This document shows positions 25,811-33,529 of a DNA stretch of 64,000 bases, piece after piece; the first letter of the stretch is position 1; every line of letters begins with the position of its first letter. The notes beneath the pieces are model-generated. The model saw nothing but the letters and a program-made list of their open reading frames with translations, did not search any database and was not told where the DNA came from. This DNA comes from Nocardioides kribbensis (lineage in GTDB: Bacteria > Actinomycetota > Actinomycetes > Propionibacteriales > Nocardioidaceae), in NCBI RefSeq assembly GCF_015070375.1, contig NZ_JADCLL010000002.1, forward strand, positions 558,001 to 622,000. The letters are read 5' to 3'. The position numbers and the translations under genes are program-made.

Positions 25811-25835
25811 GTCCGCCGACGGGGGGTCGGCGGAC
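25811..25835 (-). terminator. Perfect 10-bp hairpin directly after the peptide gene
   Basis: GTCCGCCGAC (25811-25820) and GTCGGCGGAC (25826-25835) are perfect inverted arms around a five-base loop, starting 15 bases after the peptide stop. Likely a terminator or attenuator for the peptide transcript. Confidence 0.65.
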
Positions 25836-25850
25836 GGGTGAGCCGAGGCC

Positions 25851-25994
25851 TCAGTTGGTGCGCGAGCGCGAGCGGCTGCGGTTGCGACGGTTGCGACGGC
25901 GGCGCCGGCGACGGCCGCCGTCGCGGCTGTCGGTGTCGGCGCGGCGGGCCATGGTGGCCGGCTTGACGGCGGTGAAGATGCTGGAGCGTGCCAT
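25851..25994 (-). CDS. 47-residue arginine-rich peptide, candidate exported or modified precursor
   Basis: The peptide starts MARSSIFTAVKPATMARRAD, continues TDSRDGG, and ends in a run of seven arginines, then NRRN and an alternating RSRSRSRTN tail. It has no hydrophobic signal. The first 20 residues look like a short ordered or leader-like part, the rest a polycationic tail. Support for a real gene: a purine-rich GAGAGAAGAGACC site about 5-17 bases before the ATG, a hairpin right after the stop, and the exporter and kinase genes downstream on the same strand. RS dipeptides are classic kinase targets in eukaryotes. It could be a RiPP-like precursor, a DNA- or RNA-binding peptide, or a cationic antimicrobial; none is proven. 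Confidence 0.6.
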   Translation of the reverse strand: MARSSIFTAVKPATMARRADTDSRDGGRRRRRRRNRRNRSRSRSRTN

Positions 25995-26022
25995 GACGGT
26001 CTCTTCTCTCTCGTGCGGTCCG

Positions 26023-26060
26023 CCCGGCCCTGAGGCCGGGTCGGCCACCCCGGTGGGGTG
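26023..26060 (-). promoter_or_regulatory. Two hairpins in the leader of the arginine-rich peptide gene
   Basis: CCCGGCC (26023-26029) pairs with GGCCGGG (26034-26040), and CACCCC (26046-26051) with GGGGTG (26055-26060). Both lie 29-66 bases upstream of the peptide ATG, so a transcript starting further up would have a structured leader. The role is unknown. Confidence 0.4.
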
Positions 26061-26097
26061 ACGAGAAGAACTCTGCGGCGGTGCGGTGAGGCACGCG

Positions 26098-26142
26098 TGA
26101 GGCGCCGATGAGAGGGCTCTCACCCGTCTCATCGACGCCTCA
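26098..26142. promoter_or_regulatory. Large inverted repeat: operator or L,D-transpeptidase terminator
   Basis: TGAGGCGCCGATGAGA (26098-26113) and TCTCATCGACGCCTCA (26127-26142) are inverted arms with one mismatch. A second palindrome, TGAGAGGGCTCTCA (26109-26122), is nested inside, and another GTGAGGC lies just to the left. It sits 43 bases past the L,D-transpeptidase stop and about 105 bases before the peptide start. The nested TGAGR half-sites look more like a protein-binding site than a simple terminator, but both are possible. Confidence 0.45.
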
Positions 26143-26184
26143 CGGTCGGTCACGCGGCCGGCCCCGACCGCCGCCGGCACGGTC

Positions 26185-27099
26185 TCAGGACCAGTACACG
26201 ACCACGTCGTCGCCCAGCCGGACCTCGTCGAAGAGTGCGGCGACCCCGGCGAGGTCGCGGGTGTTGACGCAGCCGTGCGAGGCGCCGGCGTAGCCGGTGG
26301 CGGCGAAGTCGGGGGAGTAGTGCACGGCCTGGCCCCCGGAGAAGAACATCGCGTAGGGCATCGCGGTGTCGTAGAGGCTCGAGACGTGGTCGCGGCTCAT
26401 CCGGTAGACCTCGAAGACCCCCTCGCGGGTGGGGGTCCCGGCGGCGCCGAAGCGGGCGTCGAGGGTGCGCAGCACCTCGCCGTCGACGACCCAGCGCAGC
26501 GTGCTGGTGCTCTTGTCGACGCAGATCACCCGGCCCTCGAGGCAGCGCGGGTCGAGCGCACCGGCCTGCTGCGTGCGGCCCTCGAGCTCGGCGTCGGTGG
26601 GCTCGGTGGTCATGGCCAGCAGCCGGTCCATGGTGCGCTGGTCGACCTCGCCGGTGACCGGGATCGCGCGCTTGTCCTGGAAGCCGCGCACCGCCGCCTC
26701 CGTGATCTCGCCGTAGTGGTCGGTGAGCCCGGCGTCGAACCAGTCGATCTGGGCCAGCCGGGCCTGGAGCTCGCGCACCTCCGCGCCGTCGTCGCCGGGA
26801 GAGAGGAGTGCCGGACCGGGCACCAGCTCGGGTGTGGGGGACGGCGTGGCTGTGGCTGTCGGCGGCGGCGGCGGCGTGGGCGCGGTCGTGGCCGTTGGCG
26901 TCGACCAGGGGGCGGGCTCGGCCGCGGGACGGGCGGGCCGGCGCTCGGCCGCAGCGCCGGGTCGCGGGTCGGCGGCCCCCGCGCGGTCGGAGCGCTCGTG
27001 CCCACCGGACCCGCCGAGGGCGGTCGCGCCGAGCACGGCGACCAGGACGAGGGCCACGGCCAGGCCGAGGGCGAGGGAGAGGCGGCGCAGCAGGGGCAT
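26185..27099 (-). CDS. L,D-transpeptidase (YkuD) with peptidoglycan-binding domain
   Basis: A 304-residue exported cell-wall cross-linking enzyme. An N-terminal signal or anchor helix (about residues 8-30) is followed by a Pro/Ala/Thr-rich linker to about 95. A PG_binding_1 domain (about 100-165) comes next, then the YkuD domain with the catalytic motif in [13 protein letters not shown] (Cys277). The enzyme forms 3-3 peptide bridges or attaches proteins to peptidoglycan. The ATG at 27099 has GAGG about seven bases upstream. It lies upstream of the arginine-rich peptide gene on the same strand, separated by a large inverted repeat, so cotranscription is doubtful. Confidence 0.93.
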   Translation of the reverse strand: MPLLRRLSLALGLAVALVLVAVLGATALGGSGGHERSDRAGAADPRPGAAAERRPARPAAEPAPWSTPTATTAPTPPPPPTATATPSPTPELVPGPALLSPGDDGAEVRELQARLAQIDWFDAGLTDHYGEITEAAVRGFQDKRAIPVTGEVDQRTMDRLLAMTTEPTDAELEGRTQQAGALDPRCLEGRVICVDKSTSTLRWVVDGEVLRTLDARFGAAGTPTREGVFEVYRMSRDHVSSLYDTAMPYAMFFSGGQAVHYSPDFAATGYAGASHGCVNTRDLAGVAALFDEVRLGDDVVVYWS

Positions 27100-27227
27100 G
27101 GGAGGTCCTCGTGGTGTGTGGGTGGCCGACCGGGTCGAGCCGGTCACCAGGGAGACGCACGAGGAGGGCCTCCGGTTGCCCGGGTCCCGGCAGCGATCGC
27201 CCGGCGCCCTCCCGGCGCCCGCCCGAT

Positions 27228-27254
27228 GGTGCGGTGCGGTGGTGCGGTGCGGGT
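27228..27254. repeat. G-rich 13-bp tandem repeat before menG
   Basis: Two copies of GGTGCGGTGCGGT lie within a longer GG-rich tract (27228-27270) directly upstream of the menG -10 element. The regularly spaced GG pairs could support a two-layer G-quadruplex. Confidence 0.45.
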
Positions 27255-27291
27255 GGTGGTGTGCGGTGGGGTGCGACGCCTGGACGCGGGC

Positions 27292-27297
27292 TAACCT
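27292..27297 (+). promoter_or_regulatory. -10 hexamer TAACCT, leaderless-type, for menG
   Basis: TAACCT, seven bases, then the GTG at 27305. No Shine-Dalgarno sequence is present in the spacer. Confidence 0.5.
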
Positions 27298-27304
27298 CGG
27301 GGTC

Positions 27305-27994
27305 GTGGCCCGCGCGCAGCTCGACAAGCAACCCATCGACGTCCGTCGCATGTTCGACACCGTGGCGCGTCGCTACGACGTCACCAACGACGTGCTCTCG
27401 CTGGGCCAGGACCGCCGCTGGCGCCACGACGTCATCGAGGCCGTCGCGCCGGTCGCCGGCGAGCGCGTCCTCGACCTCGCCGCCGGCACCGGCACCTCGA
27501 GCGAGCCCTTCCACGACCGTGGTGCCACCGTCGTGCCGTGCGACTTCTCCCTCGGGATGCTCCGGGTGGGCAAGCAGGCCCGGCCCCACCTGCCCTTCAC
27601 CGCGGGCGACGGCACGCGGCTGCCCTTCGCCGACGCCACCTTCGACGCCGTGACCATCTCCTTCGGTCTGCGCAACATCGTCGACCCGCTGGCGGGCCTG
27701 CGCGAGATGCGCCGCGTGACCCGGCCCGGTGGCCGGCTGGTGGTCTGCGAGTTCAGCCACCCGACGTGGGCGCCCTTCCGCACCGTCTACCTCGAGTACC
27801 TGATGAAGGCCCTGCCGCCGATCGCCCGGGCCGTCTCCTCGGCCCCCGACGCCTACGTCTACCTCGCCGAGTCGATCCGGGCCTGGCCCGACCAGCAGGG
27901 CCTCTCCGACCTCGTCGCCGAGGCGGGCTGGGCCGGCGTCGAGTGGCGCAACCTCACCGGGGGCGTCGTCGCCCTCCACCGCGCCACCGCCTGA
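27305..27994 (+). CDS. menG: Demethylmenaquinone methyltransferase
   Basis: The last menaquinone step: SAM-dependent C-methylation of demethylmenaquinone. The 229-residue protein starts [25 protein letters not shown] after a short lead-in. It has the SAM-binding motif [11 protein letters not shown], then [24 protein letters not shown] and the C-terminal UbiE/MenG signature. In a menaquinone organism MenG is the right call. It stands alone between the divergent L,D-transpeptidase and the nuo promoter region. Its start is set by the TAACCT hexamer. Confidence 0.94.
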   Translation: MARAQLDKQPIDVRRMFDTVARRYDVTNDVLSLGQDRRWRHDVIEAVAPVAGERVLDLAAGTGTSSEPFHDRGATVVPCDFSLGMLRVGKQARPHLPFTAGDGTRLPFADATFDAVTISFGLRNIVDPLAGLREMRRVTRPGGRLVVCEFSHPTWAPFRTVYLEYLMKALPPIARAVSSAPDAYVYLAESIRAWPDQQGLSDLVAEAGWAGVEWRNLTGGVVALHRATA

Positions 27995-28071
27995 GCCCAC
28001 CCGAGCCCAGCCGGGCCCGACCCGGGACCGGCAGCGACCGACCGGGCCGGCCATGCCGTCGTCGACGGCCA

Positions 28072-28096
28072 TTAACGCAAGCCCGGGGTGCGTTAA
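28072..28096. promoter_or_regulatory. Perfect inverted repeat TTAACGCA-N9-TGCGTTAA upstream of nuoA
   Basis: TTAACGCA (28072-28079) and TGCGTTAA (28089-28096) are exact 8-bp inverted arms, 78 bases after the menG stop and about 200 before nuoA. They are unusually AT-rich for this genome. A regulator-binding site is more likely than a terminator, but neither is proven. Confidence 0.5.
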
Positions 28097-28187
28097 ATCC
28101 GCAGGTCAGCGCCGCGCACGACTCCTCGCCGACGCGGAATGTGACCGGGGCCACCCCCGGGTCGCCACGCCCGCGAGCGAGTGGCAG

Positions 28188-28193
28188 TATGTG
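28188..28193 (+). promoter_or_regulatory. Possible nuo promoter -10 region
   Basis: In an AT-richer stretch, TATGTG (28188-28193) could be a -10 element placing transcription start near 28200, just before the Rex-like site. No convincing -35 was seen. The rest of the 27995-28295 gap shows no gene. Confidence 0.3.
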
Positions 28194-28205
28194 TCCTGCG
28201 CCACT

Positions 28206-28223
28206 TAGTGATTCTCTTCACAA
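28206..28223. promoter_or_regulatory. Rex-like redox operator upstream of nuoA
   Basis: TAGTGATTCTCTTCACAA matches the Rex consensus TTGTGAA-N4-TTCACAA at 12 of 14 fixed positions, with a perfect right half. Rex is an NADH/NAD+-sensing repressor of respiratory genes in actinobacteria. The site is 73 bases before the nuoA ATG, where repression would control the whole complex I operon. The call rests on sequence match and position. Confidence 0.6.
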
Positions 28224-28295
28224 GGCCACAAGGGGCTTTCGTCGGGCATCGCTCGGGGCGCGTCGACACGGACGTGTGCCACGGGAGGTCGGACG

Positions 28296-28655
28296 ATGGA
28301 GCTCTACACACCGGTGCTGGTGCTGGCGGCCCTGGCCGCCGGCTTCGCCGTCTTCTCGGTGGCCGTCAGCACGCTGACCGGGCCCAAGCGCTACAACCGC
28401 GCCAAGCTCGACTCCTACGAGTGCGGCATCGAGCCCACTCCGCAGCCCGTCGGCGGTGGCCGCTTCCCGGTGAAGTACTACATCACCGCGATGCTCTTCA
28501 TCGTCTTCGACATCGAGATCATCTTCCTCTACCCGTGGGCCGTGCGCTTCGACGCGATGGGCCTCTTCGGTCTGGTCGAGATGGTCATCTTCATCGCCAC
28601 CGTCTTCGTCGCCTACGCCTACGTCTGGCGTCGCGGCGGCCTCGAGTGGGACTGA
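28296..28655 (+). CDS. nuoA: NADH-quinone oxidoreductase subunit A
   Basis: A small complex I membrane subunit of 119 residues, normal for NuoA, with three helices. The conserved [10 protein letters not shown] loop carries the family cysteine, and the acidic [16 protein letters not shown] segment is diagnostic. NuoA lies at the junction of the membrane and peripheral arms near the quinone site. GGGAGG about seven bases upstream is a good ribosome-binding site. It is the first gene of an operon running unbroken to 45253. Confidence 0.97.
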   Translation: MELYTPVLVLAALAAGFAVFSVAVSTLTGPKRYNRAKLDSYECGIEPTPQPVGGGRFPVKYYITAMLFIVFDIEIIFLYPWAVRFDAMGLFGLVEMVIFIATVFVAYAYVWRRGGLEWD

Positions 28656-28683
28656 TCCGCGTGGGACCGAGAGGACAGCACTG

Positions 28684-29238
28684 ATGGGTATCGAGGAGAA
28701 GCTCCCCAGCGGCGTCCTGCTGACGACCGTCGAGGGCGTCGCGGGCTACATGCGCAAGGCCTCCTTCTGGCCCGCCACCTTCGGCCTGGCCTGCTGCGCC
28801 ATCGAGATGATGACCAGCGGCGGCCCGAAGTACGACCTGGCCCGCTTCGGCATGGAGGTCTTCCGGGCCAGCCCCCGCCAGGCCGACCTCATGATCGTGG
28901 CCGGCCGGGTCAGCCAGAAGATGGCGCCCGTCCTGCGCCAGATCTACGACCAGATGGCCGAGCCCAAGTGGGTGCTCGCCATGGGCGTGTGCGCCAGCTC
29001 CGGCGGCATGTTCAACAACTACGCGATCGTGCAGGGCGTCGACCACGTCGTGCCCGTCGACATGTACCTCCCGGGCTGCCCGCCGCGCCCCGAGATGCTC
29101 ATCGACGCCATCCTCAAGCTCCACGACCAGGTCCAGGCCACCAAGCTCGGCGCCAACCGCGCCGCGCAGATCGCCGAGCTCGAGGCCGAGGCGCTGACCG
29201 CGCTGCCGACCTCCGACCGCACGGGCCTGCTGCGATGA
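28684..29238 (+). CDS. nuoB: NADH-quinone oxidoreductase subunit B
   Basis: NuoB holds iron-sulfur cluster N2, the last electron donor to the quinone. The 184-residue protein shows its four ligands: adjacent Cys37-Cys38 in [10 protein letters not shown], Cys103 in GVCASSGG and Cys132 in PGCPPRPE. A Glu/Ala-rich C-terminal extension of about 35 residues follows. It begins 28 bases after nuoA with GAGAGGA ahead and overlaps nuoC by four bases (ATGA). Confidence 0.97.
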   Translation: MGIEEKLPSGVLLTTVEGVAGYMRKASFWPATFGLACCAIEMMTSGGPKYDLARFGMEVFRASPRQADLMIVAGRVSQKMAPVLRQIYDQMAEPKWVLAMGVCASSGGMFNNYAIVQGVDHVVPVDMYLPGCPPRPEMLIDAILKLHDQVQATKLGANRAAQIAELEAEALTALPTSDRTGLLR

Positions 29239-30005
29239 GCCCCGACGAGCCCACGCAGGGCGGCGCCCGCGGCACGGTCGACCAGGCCGCCACCGACCAG
29301 TCCCCGGAGAACCTCCCGGCACCGCCCGAGGGCCAGCCGGGCTCGCAGACGGTGCGCCAGGTCGGCGAGCGGCGCGGCATGTTCGGCGTCAAGGGCTCCG
29401 GCGACACCAGCGGCTACGGCGGCCTGCGCGCCGCCGTCCGCCACCCCGCCGCCACCGCGCGGCCCTACGGCGGCTGGTTCGACGAGGTCGCCGACGCCCT
29501 CGAGGTCGCGGCGCGCGACGCCGGCGTCGAGCGGGCCGTCGAGAGCGTCGTGGTGCACCGCGGCGAGATCACCTTCCACGTGCGCGCCGACGACCTCCTG
29601 GTGCTGGCGCGGCTGCTGCGCGACGAGCCCCGGCTGCGCTTCGAGCTGCTCTCGAGCGTGAGCGGCGTGCACTACCCCGCCGACACCGGCCACGAGCTCC
29701 ACGTCGTGCACCACCTGCTGTCGATGACCCACAACCGCCGCATCCGCCTCGAGGTCGCGGTGCCCGACACCGACCCGCGGCTGCCGTCGCTGGTGCCGGT
29801 CTACCCCACGGCCGACTGGCACGAGCGGGAGACGTGGGACATGTTCGGCGTGCTCTTCGAGGGCCACCCCTCGCTGACCCGGATCCTCATGCCCGACGAC
29901 TGGCCCGGCCACCCGCAGCGCAAGGACTACCCCCTCGGCGGCATCCCGGTCGAGTACAAGGGCGGCACCGTCCCCCCGCCCGACCAGCGCCGCTCGTACA
30001 GCTGA
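29235..30005 (+). CDS. nuoC: NADH-quinone oxidoreductase subunit C
   Basis: A 256-residue peripheral-arm subunit. The conserved core ends with [48 protein letters not shown], the NuoC signature. The first 60-80 residues are a low-complexity extension rich in Gly, Pro and Gln, common in actinobacteria and absent from shorter NuoC proteins. nuoC and nuoD are separate genes here, unlike the fused E. coli form. A 67-base gap with its own GGAGGT precedes nuoD. Confidence 0.96.
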   Translation: MSPDEPTQGGARGTVDQAATDQSPENLPAPPEGQPGSQTVRQVGERRGMFGVKGSGDTSGYGGLRAAVRHPAATARPYGGWFDEVADALEVAARDAGVERAVESVVVHRGEITFHVRADDLLVLARLLRDEPRLRFELLSSVSGVHYPADTGHELHVVHHLLSMTHNRRIRLEVAVPDTDPRLPSLVPVYPTADWHERETWDMFGVLFEGHPSLTRILMPDDWPGHPQRKDYPLGGIPVEYKGGTVPPPDQRRSYS

Positions 30006-30072
30006 TGCTCGCGCCGCACCGGGCCGTCCGGCCCCCCAGCCACCCCCTCGCCCACCGTCCCCGGAGGTCAGC

Positions 30073-31413
30073 ATGACGACCCAGGAAGACCTGTACGCCG
30101 GCACCAGCGAGACCACCGAGGGCCGTGTCTTCACGGTCACCGGGCAGGACTGGGACCAGATCGCCGAGGGCCTGGCCGAGGACGCCGAGGAGCGCGTCGT
30201 CGTCAACATGGGCCCCCAGCACCCCTCGACCCACGGCGTGCTGCGGCTGATCCTCGAGCTCGAGGGCGAGACGGTCACCGAGGCCCGCTGCGGCATCGGC
30301 TACCTCCACACCGGCATCGAGAAGAACATGGAGTACCGCTCCTGGGTGCAGGGCGTGACCTTCTGCACCCGCATGGACTACCTCAGCCCGTTCTTCAACG
30401 AGGCCACCTACGTCCTCGGCGTCGAGCGGCTGCTCGACATCGAGGCCGACGTGCCCGAGAAGGCCCAGGTCATGCGGGTGCTGCTCATGGAGCTCAACCG
30501 CATCTCCTCCCACCTCGTGGCCATCGCCACGGGCGGCATGGAGATCGGCGCGCTGACCGTGATGACGATCGGCTTCCGCGAGCGCGAGCTGGTGCTCGAC
30601 CTCTTCGAGCTCATCACCGGGCTGCGCATGAACCACGCCTTCATCCGTCCCGGCGGCGTGGCGCAGGACCTCCCCGCCGGAGCCCTGGACGAGATCGCCT
30701 CCTTCGTGGCGCTGATGAAGAAGCGCCTGCCGGAGTACGCCGCGCTGTGCAACGCCAACCCGATCTTCAAGGCCCGCCTGGAGGGCGTCGGCCACCTCGA
30801 CCTGGAGGGCTGCCTGGCCCTGGGTCTCACCGGGCCCCCGCTGCGCGCCAGCGGCTACCCGTGGGACCTGCGCAAGACCCAGCCCTACTCCGGCTACGAG
30901 GACTACGACTTCGACGTCCAGACCTGGGACACCGCCGACGCCTACGGCCGCTTCCGGGTGCGCCTGGCGGAGATGTGGGAGTCGCTGAAGATCGTCGAGC
31001 AGGCCGCGGCCCGGCTCGCCGGCCTCGAGGGCGCGCCCGTCATGGTCGCCGACCGCAAGATCGCCTGGCCCAGCCAGCTGGCCATCGGCTCCGACGGCAT
31101 GGGCAACAGCCTCGACCACATCCGCCACATCATGGGCGAGTCGATGGAGGCCCTCATCCACCACTTCAAGCTGGTCACCGAGGGCTTCCGGGTGCCGGAG
31201 GGCCAGGCCTACGTGCCGGTGGAGTCGCCTCGCGGGGAGCTCGGAGCCCACGTCGTCTCCGACGGCGGCACCCGCCCCTTCCGCGCCCACTTCCGCGACC
31301 CGTCCTTCACCAACCTGCAGGCCACGAGCGTGATGAGCGAGGGCGGCATGGTCGCCGACGTCATCGTCGCGATCGCGAGCATCGACCCCGTCATGGGAGG
31401 CGTGGACCGCTGA
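30073..31413 (+). CDS. nuoD: NADH-quinone oxidoreductase subunit D
   Basis: The 49-kDa-type subunit that forms the quinone-binding cavity with NuoB; it descends from the large subunit of NiFe hydrogenases. The 446-residue protein has [16 protein letters not shown] (the quinone-site histidine region), [29 protein letters not shown] and the terminal [11 protein letters not shown]. Length is normal for actinobacteria. GGAGGT precedes the ATG. Its TGA shares one base with the nuoE ATG (TGATG). Confidence 0.97.
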   Translation: MTTQEDLYAGTSETTEGRVFTVTGQDWDQIAEGLAEDAEERVVVNMGPQHPSTHGVLRLILELEGETVTEARCGIGYLHTGIEKNMEYRSWVQGVTFCTRMDYLSPFFNEATYVLGVERLLDIEADVPEKAQVMRVLLMELNRISSHLVAIATGGMEIGALTVMTIGFRERELVLDLFELITGLRMNHAFIRPGGVAQDLPAGALDEIASFVALMKKRLPEYAALCNANPIFKARLEGVGHLDLEGCLALGLTGPPLRASGYPWDLRKTQPYSGYEDYDFDVQTWDTADAYGRFRVRLAEMWESLKIVEQAAARLAGLEGAPVMVADRKIAWPSQLAIGSDGMGNSLDHIRHIMGESMEALIHHFKLVTEGFRVPEGQAYVPVESPRGELGAHVVSDGGTRPFRAHFRDPSFTNLQATSVMSEGGMVADVIVAIASIDPVMGGVDR

Positions 31414-32216
31414 TGATCAGCCAGGAGACCTACGACGAGCTCACGGCGATCGCCGCGCGCTACCCCGAGGCCCGCTCGGGCCTGCTGCCCATGCTCCACC
31501 TCGTGCAGTCGGTCGAGGGACGGGTGACCCCCGAGGGCATCGAGACCTGCGCCGACATCCTCGGGATCTCCGCGGCCGAGGTCAGCGGGGTCGCGACGTT
31601 CTACACGATGTACAAGCGCAAGCCGGTCGGCGACTACCACGTCGGGGTCTGCACCAACACGCTGTGCGCGGTGATGGGCGGCGACGAGATCTTCGCCCGG
31701 CTCAAGGAGCACCTCGACGTCGGCAACGACGAGACCACGCGGCTGCGCGACGGCGACCGGGCCACCGTGACGCTGGAGCACCTGGAGTGCAACGCGGCCT
31801 GCGACTACGCCCCGGTGATGATGGTCAACTGGGAGTTCATGGACACCATGACGCCCACCTCGGCGGTCGACCTGGTCGACGACCTGCGCGCCGGGCGCGA
31901 GGTCACCTCGACCCGCGGCCCGCGCATCTGCACCTGGCGCGAGGCCGAGCGGGTGCTGGCCGGCTTCCCCGACGGCCGCGCCGACGAGGGCCCGTCGGCC
32001 GGACCGGCCTCGCTGGTCGGGCTCGGCATCGCCCGCGAGCGCGGCTGGTCGGCGCCCCCGGCCGACCGTGACGCCGACGCCGACGCCGTCCCGGAGGAGC
32101 CGGGCGAGGAGCTCGCGGCCGCGCGCGAGTCCGACGACAACCAGGCCGAGCAGGCCGTCGTGGAGGCGGAGAGCGGCTCGTCCGAGACCGCCGCCGAGAA
32201 GGGAGAGGCGTCATGA
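31413..32216 (+). CDS. nuoE: NADH-quinone oxidoreductase subunit E with acidic C-terminal extension
   Basis: The 24-kDa-type subunit with the [2Fe-2S] cluster N1a. Its four cysteines are visible: Cys80 and Cys85 in [12 protein letters not shown], Cys126 and Cys130 in [11 protein letters not shown]. The core ends near residue 190. A further 75 residues are disordered and strongly acidic ([37 protein letters not shown]), making the protein 267 residues against about 160-180 in many bacteria. It overlaps nuoF by four bases. Confidence 0.96.
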   Translation: MISQETYDELTAIAARYPEARSGLLPMLHLVQSVEGRVTPEGIETCADILGISAAEVSGVATFYTMYKRKPVGDYHVGVCTNTLCAVMGGDEIFARLKEHLDVGNDETTRLRDGDRATVTLEHLECNAACDYAPVMMVNWEFMDTMTPTSAVDLVDDLRAGREVTSTRGPRICTWREAERVLAGFPDGRADEGPSAGPASLVGLGIARERGWSAPPADRDADADAVPEEPGEELAAARESDDNQAEQAVVEAESGSSETAAEKGEAS

Positions 32217-33529
32217 CCGCACCGGACACCCTGACCCCCGTGCTCACCGCCACGTGGGCCGACGAGCGCAGCTGGACCCTGGACTCGTACACCGCCAGCG
32301 GCGGCTACGAGGGCCTGCGCCGCGCGCTCACCATGAGCCCCGACGACGTCATCGCCGAGGTCAAGGACTCCGGCCTGCGCGGGCGGGGAGGAGCGGGCTT
32401 CCCCACGGGCATGAAGTGGGGCTTCATCCCCCAGGACAACCCGAAGCCGAAGTACCTCGTCGTCAACGCCGACGAGTCCGAGCCGGGCACCTGCAAGGAC
32501 GTCCCGCTGATGATGGCCTCGCCGCACACCCTGGTCGAGGGCGTGATCATCAGCTGCTTCGCCATCCGGGCCCACACCGCCTTCATCTACATCCGCGGCG
32601 AGGTGCTGCACGTGGTCCGCCGGGTGCAGGCCGCGGTGGCCGAGGCCTACGCCGCCGGCCACCTCGGTCGCGACATCCACGGCTCCGGCTTCGACCTCGA
32701 CGTCGTGGTCCACGCCGGTGCCGGCGCCTACATCTGCGGAGAGGAGACCGCGCTGCTCGAGGGGCTCGAGGGCCGCCGCGGCCAGCCGCGCCTGCGCCCG
32801 CCCTTCCCGGCCGTCGCGGGCCTCTACGCCAGCCCCACGGTCATCAACAACGTCGAGTCGATCGCCTCGGTGCCCAGCATCGTGCGTCACGGCGCCGCGT
32901 GGTTCGCCTCGATGGGCACCGAGAAGTCCAAGGGCTTCGGCATCTTCTCCCTCTCGGGCCACGTCACCCGCCCCGGGCAGTACGAGGCGCCGCTCGGCAT
33001 CACGCTGCGCGAGCTGATCGGGCTGGCGGGCGGCATCCGCGAGGGCCACGAGCTGAAGTTCTGGACCCCCGGAGGCTCCTCGACGCCGCTGCTCACCGCC
33101 GAGCACCTCGACCTGCCGCTCGACTTCGAGGGCATGGCCGCGGCCGGCACGATGCTCGGCACCCGCGCCATCCAGCTCTTCGACGAGACCACCTGCGTGG
33201 TGCGCGCGGTGCTGCGCTGGACGGAGTTCTACAAGCACGAGTCCTGCGGCAAGTGCACCCCGTGCCGCGAGGGCACGTGGTGGCTCGTGCAGACCCTCGC
33301 CGCGCTCGAGCGCGGCCAGGGCAGCGAGGCCGACCTCGACCTGCTGCTCGACCAGTGCGACAACATCCTGGGCCGCTCCTTCTGCGCTCTGGGCGACGGC
33401 GCCACCAGCCCCATCACCAGCTCCATCAGGTTCTTCCGCGAGGAGTACCTCGCCCACCTCACCCACGGCGGCTGCCCCTTCGACGCGGCCCGCTCCACTG
33501 CCTGGGCCGGACAGGAGGCGCTCGCATGA
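32213..33529 (+). CDS. nuoF: NADH-quinone oxidoreductase subunit F
   Basis: The NADH-oxidising subunit with FMN and cluster N3. The 438-residue protein has the nucleotide-binding [11 protein letters not shown] motif (56-66), [12 protein letters not shown] and [15 protein letters not shown]. The cluster ligands are in SCGKCTPC (344-351), with the fourth cysteine in [14 protein letters not shown]. It is full length and overlaps both nuoE and nuoG. Confidence 0.97.
   Translation: MTAPDTLTPVLTATWADERSWTLDSYTASGGYEGLRRALTMSPDDVIAEVKDSGLRGRGGAGFPTGMKWGFIPQDNPKPKYLVVNADESEPGTCKDVPLMMASPHTLVEGVIISCFAIRAHTAFIYIRGEVLHVVRRVQAAVAEAYAAGHLGRDIHGSGFDLDVVVHAGAGAYICGEETALLEGLEGRRGQPRLRPPFPAVAGLYASPTVINNVESIASVPSIVRHGAAWFASMGTEKSKGFGIFSLSGHVTRPGQYEAPLGITLRELIGLAGGIREGHELKFWTPGGSSTPLLTAEHLDLPLDFEGMAAAGTMLGTRAIQLFDETTCVVRAVLRWTEFYKHESCGKCTPCREGTWWLVQTLAALERGQGSEADLDLLLDQCDNILGRSFCALGDGATSPITSSIRFFREEYLAHLTHGGCPFDAARSTAWAGQEALA

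Noticed and set aside
25995-26180. N-terminal extension of the arginine-rich peptide to 109 residues
   Set aside because: The extension lacks a ribosome-binding site, contains the hairpins and has shadow-like composition; the internal ATG at 25994 has a purine-rich site.
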